41,848 bases of DNA from Bacillus carboniphilus (GTDB lineage Bacteria > Bacillota > Bacilli > Bacillales > JC228). Both the position numbers and the translations under genes were made by a program. Below the pieces are notes generated by a model that had not been told where the DNA came from, did not search any database, and saw only the letters and a program-made list of their open reading frames with translations. The DNA lies in contig NZ_BAAADJ010000053.1 in the NCBI RefSeq assembly GCF_039522365.1, forward strand, positions 1 to 41,848, written 5' to 3'. Positions 39,563-41,848 of the stretch are shown here, piece by piece (position 1 is the stretch's first letter; the number at the start of each line of letters is the position of its first letter).

Positions 39563-39840
39563 GATGGGCTCAATCCGCAGTGCGAGATCTAGAACAAATA
39601 TGCAGTTTTATAGCTGAAGATTCTGATGAATATGCAAAAGTATTCGCAAGAAGAATTATTGAAACTATTGAAACAACGGCAGTTTTCCCATACTCTGGGA
39701 GAATAGTTCCTGAGATGAATAGTGATATGATTAGAGAAAAAATAATGAGTAATTACAGAATTATTTATCGTATAAAACAAGAGAGTATAGAAATTGTTCG
39801 GATTATTCATAACGCCAGGAGTTCTATAGATTTAAATTAA
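39550..39840 (+). CDS. ParE/RelE family toxin
   Basis: A 96-residue toxin of the RelE/ParE superfamily: WAQSAVRDLEQICSFIAEDSDEYAKVFARRI, FPYSGRIVPE, then REKIMSNYRIIYRI and IEIVRIIHNARS, the canonical order of secondary elements. It would act on DNA gyrase (ParE) or ribosome-bound mRNA (RelE); the sequence favours the ParE side without proof. ATG 39550 lies inside the antitoxin gene. A strong terminator follows one base after the stop. Confidence 0.9.
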   Translation: MAELRWAQSAVRDLEQICSFIAEDSDEYAKVFARRIIETIETTAVFPYSGRIVPEMNSDMIREKIMSNYRIIYRIKQESIEIVRIIHNARSSIDLN

Positions 39841-39881
39841 TGACATCATGGCTAGATACATAGGCTATGATGTCATTTTTT
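39841..39881 (+). terminator. Intrinsic terminator of the toxin-antitoxin operon
   Basis: Nine-base-pair perfect stem TGACATCAT/ATGATGTCA (39841-39849 with 39867-39875), a 17-base loop that can add GC pairs, and six T. Confidence 0.9.
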
Positions 39882-39930
39882 CATAAATAATCAAAGGGAG
39901 CTTTTTGAAGTTTGTTAATAATTACGCTTA

Positions 39931-39963
39931 AAGTAACGGACAGCATTACTTTAAGTATGGAGA
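39931..39963 (+). repeat. Recurring junction motif, copy 2
   Basis: AAGTAACGGACAGCATTACT at 39931-39950, with ATGGAGA at 39957. Related copies lie at 39006, 40779 and 41741, all in the same orientation next to small orphan genes. Confidence 0.6.
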
Positions 39964-39994
39964 GCAGTTTTTAAATGATAATAAATTTCCGACA

Positions 39995-40381
39995 TTGGAT
40001 TCAAAGTACACCATGAAAACTGTTGAAAAAACCGTTGGTAACCTTGGTTTTCCTGAAGGAGCTACAACTGCTCATATCTTCAATAAAGTGAGAGATTTTG
40101 GTTTGGAATTGTGTCCACTTGAATTAGGACCGTATCTAAGACTGGAGTATCTGGATCAACCTGAAGGTGATTCGGGAAATCCCTTACAGCAGCATCAAGC
40201 TCCAACAGGATCTATCACAGTAGCATCGAAGATACTAACTAAAGACGATAATTTTCCAAAAGGCTTTTATCTTAGACGAATTAACGGCAAGTTGTGGCTT
40301 AGGGGCTACATTGTCGATGGGTTACACGTTTGGAATTCTTCTGACCGTTTTGTTTTTTGTCTAAAAAAAGTGCTTAATTAA
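39995..40381 (+). CDS. Orphan protein, possibly 5'-truncated
   Basis: A 128-residue frame from TTG 39995. The frame is open upstream to 39932 (YGEQFLNDNKFPTLDSKY) and the ATG at 40013 has no good site, so the original gene may have begun earlier. The body has a recurring pattern GFPEGATTAHIFNKVRDFGLELCPLELG, RLEYLDQPEGD, GSITVASKIL and KGFYLRRINGKLWLRGYI that I associate with a widespread family of unknown function. It lies after the TA terminator within a run of orphan genes. Confidence 0.65.
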   Translation: MDSKYTMKTVEKTVGNLGFPEGATTAHIFNKVRDFGLELCPLELGPYLRLEYLDQPEGDSGNPLQQHQAPTGSITVASKILTKDDNFPKGFYLRRINGKLWLRGYIVDGLHVWNSSDRFVFCLKKVLN

Positions 40382-40434
40382 AGCAAGAGAATGACAGCCT
40401 ATTTATTCTGAAAGATACTAGAGTTGAAGATCTA

Positions 40435-40770
40435 GTGGTTGGCAAGGTAACTTCTTTTTTTATTGTACTAACAGACAGGTTAATTGAAGAACGATATAGG
40501 AATACAAAATTATGGAGGATAGAAATGCGTTTATTTGATGAGGATAACGAAAACGTAATTAACAATGTCTCTATATTTTTAACCATTGATGAGGCTAGAG
40601 AAATGATAGATACATTAGAGGGGCTGTTGAAAAGCTTTGAAAATAAACCTAATCATGGACATTTAAATGACGAAACGTATCAACATGAGATTACAATTAG
40701 TCTCTATGATGATAAGAATCTGGATGGCTTAAATGAAAGGGCAAAAAAGCTTATTAGAGAAAACAAATGA
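40435..40770 (+). CDS. Orphan immunity-like protein, uncertain start
   Basis: A 111-residue frame from GTG 40435, open upstream to 40380 but without an ATG. The end, YQHEITISLYDDKNLDGLNERAKKLIREN, resembles immunity proteins linked to Gram-positive polymorphic toxins. No strong ribosome binding site is visible. It is flanked by the recurring motif, so it may be a leftover cassette. No toxin gene is in the window. Confidence 0.5.
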   Translation: MVGKVTSFFIVLTDRLIEERYRNTKLWRIEMRLFDEDNENVINNVSIFLTIDEAREMIDTLEGLLKSFENKPNHGHLNDETYQHEITISLYDDKNLDGLNERAKKLIRENK

Positions 40771-40778
40771 TTGATGTT

Positions 40779-40798
40779 AAGTAACAGACAATTTACTT
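40779..40798 (+). repeat. Recurring junction motif, copy 3 (diverged)
   Basis: AAGTAACAGACAATTTACTT, matching about 15 of 20 bases of the copy at 39931, directly after the preceding orphan gene and before the next one. Confidence 0.5.
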
Positions 40799-40851
40799 CA
40801 ATAAAAAGAAGTAAAATACAAATACAAATCTTTGATCGGGATTGATAGGAA

Positions 40852-41325
40852 TTGGAAAGTCATATAACAAATGAGGTATTGGAAAACGTATTTTTTATTG
40901 ATGGAAGTCTGAGGGATATTTATGTACTTGATGCGGATAAAGACGATTGGCAAAAATTTTATGATTGGGTTCTCGCAAATCCTTGGGAAATTCTTTTTTA
41001 CAAAGATGGACAAATAGCAGAGTATAAAGAAAAAGTTGTTACCAACATCTTCAAAGATAAAGAGAACGGGACCATCCATCTAATGTCGATAAAATTAAAC
41101 AGTGTTTTGATAAATTGTCATTTCTTTTCAGAGGAAGAATTAGAACTAGATATTGATCCAAAAGATGTAAAAGATATCAGAGCAGCAAGTACGGTGTTTG
41201 ATTTTATGAGAGAACTATCAATAAACCTTGATAAAGAAAGTATTCTTACAGGAGAGAATTGTCCTGAAAACCCATTGGTTTCAGTAAGATCTGATGGAAA
41301 GGGCTTTATAAGATATAGTGCTTGA
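40852..41325 (+). CDS. Orphan immunity-like protein
   Basis: A 157-residue protein from TTG 40852, with GGGA ten bases upstream. An in-frame TAG at 40846 blocks an earlier start. The later part, SEEELELDIDPKDVKDIRAASTVFDFMRELSINLDKESILTGEN followed by PLVSVRSDGKGFIRY, resembles a Gram-positive family of small proteins seen as immunity proteins or orphans. Function inferred only from resemblance and neighbourhood. Confidence 0.6.
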   Translation: MESHITNEVLENVFFIDGSLRDIYVLDADKDDWQKFYDWVLANPWEILFYKDGQIAEYKEKVVTNIFKDKENGTIHLMSIKLNSVLINCHFFSEEELELDIDPKDVKDIRAASTVFDFMRELSINLDKESILTGENCPENPLVSVRSDGKGFIRYSA

Positions 41326-41372
41326 TCACTATCGGAGCAGAAGAGTGGAATAAGGTAAAAGGAGTTTTATCA

Positions 41373-41681
41373 ATGAACAGTTCGTTATTACTTAGTTTAC
41401 ACAGAGCTCTATTCAGTGCAATTCCAAAAAAATTAAAAGGATTAAGAGTAAAAGAAATAAATAATTTGCTAATATGGCAGGCTTTCTTTGATACGGAACC
41501 AACAGAAGAAGAAAAAGAAGTGTTAAGTGTTGCCTGTACAGAAGTTATAGCTGATTTCCCCAATATAAATAAAGTCGAGGAAGAATATCTGTGCCATCCA
41601 GCACCACTGAAAAATACTACTATGGAAGAATGGGCATTTGTTATATGGGAGCCTGAAACTAAGCAAGACACAATGAATTAG
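41373..41681 (+). CDS. Orphan immunity-like protein
   Basis: A 102-residue protein: LLLSLHRALFSAIPKKLKGLRV, LIWQAFFDTEPTEEEKEVLSVACTEVIADFP and VEEEYLCHPAPL fit a common small-protein family of Bacilli that is often found in toxin/immunity clusters. ATG 41373 has AAAAGGAG eight bases upstream; the frame is open to 41322. It is the last gene in the window. Confidence 0.65.
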   Translation: MNSSLLLSLHRALFSAIPKKLKGLRVKEINNLLIWQAFFDTEPTEEEKEVLSVACTEVIADFPNINKVEEEYLCHPAPLKNTTMEEWAFVIWEPETKQDTMN

Positions 41682-41740
41682 CATTATATCAGGGGCAAGA
41701 GTTTAATAACAGGATTGTTGCTTTGAAGTTTTTCTTATTG

Positions 41741-41770
41741 AAGTAACGGTCAGCATTCCTGTAATGGAGA
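41741..41770 (+). repeat. Recurring junction motif, copy 4
   Basis: AAGTAACGGTCAGCATTCCT at 41741-41760, 18 of 20 identical to the copy at 39931, followed by ATGGAGA at 41764. The final stretch to 41848 holds no gene that I can see. A further cassette probably begins beyond the window. Confidence 0.6.
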
Positions 41771-41848
41771 AAAATGAGGTTTGAATAAAAAAATAGCCTC
41801 TTGGTAGAATGAAAGAGTCCTGAAGCTGGCCAGCGAAAAGGACAATAT

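Noticed and set aside
1-41848. tRNA, rRNA, riboswitch or insertion-sequence features
   Set aside because: I looked for cloverleaf-like segments, long conserved leader structures, transposase motifs and terminal inverted repeats and found none that I could support.

Overview
The window looks like a chromosomal segment of a low-GC, endospore-forming Bacillaceae (Bacillus sensu lato). The grounds are the gene order ccdA-yneI-yneJ, a BmrCD-type ABC exporter pair, a Spo0E-like phosphatase, strong AGGAGG ribosome binding sites, frequent TTG/GTG starts and the absence of long archaeal- or proteobacterial-like genes. I see no rRNA, tRNA, CRISPR array, insertion sequence or integrase.

Layout. 1-600: tail of an upstream gene, its terminator and a 51-bp tandem repeat. 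0.65-4.2 kb: heterodimeric multidrug ABC exporter. 4.3-6.7 kb: Spo0E-like regulator and the cytochrome c maturation cluster ccdA-yneI-yneJ. 6.7-15.2 kb: small and membrane proteins, a lipoprotein, VOC, Nudix and GNAT enzymes, and a locus (12.2-13.6 kb) that looks frameshifted. 15.2-22.0 kb: esterase, P-loop kinase, Maa-type acetyltransferase, MazG-like enzyme, DUF2087 regulator, ASCH protein, toroid protein, GNAT, Nudix. 22.3-25.8 kb: DinB protein, then a possible leader-peptide/hairpin unit in front of an APH-family kinase that overlaps a gene of unknown function. 25.8-30 kb: TetR regulator divergent from two VOC genes, a DUF2383 protein, a Nudix and a DJ-1 protein. 30.2-36.3 kb: GrpB, histidine phosphatase and ANT-like genes close together, UbiB kinase, two CBO0543-like membrane proteins, DinB, MTA/SAH nucleosidase. 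36.4-39 kb: small membrane proteins and a second APH-family kinase. 39-41.8 kb: a RelE/ParE toxin-antitoxin pair behind a perfect inverted repeat, then a run of small orphan genes that resemble polymorphic-toxin immunity genes, punctuated by a recurring short motif.

Two themes stand out. First, the segment is rich in single-gene small-molecule modification enzymes (kinases, nucleotidyltransferase, acetyltransferases, Nudix, VOC, DinB), which fits an accessory detoxification or resistance role, although no substrate can be read from sequence. Second, six intergenic spots hold unrelated tandem repeats, yet their periods are only 21 or 51-52 bp, close to two or five turns of B-DNA. Several are open in more than one frame and give spurious repetitive proteins; I treat them as non-coding.
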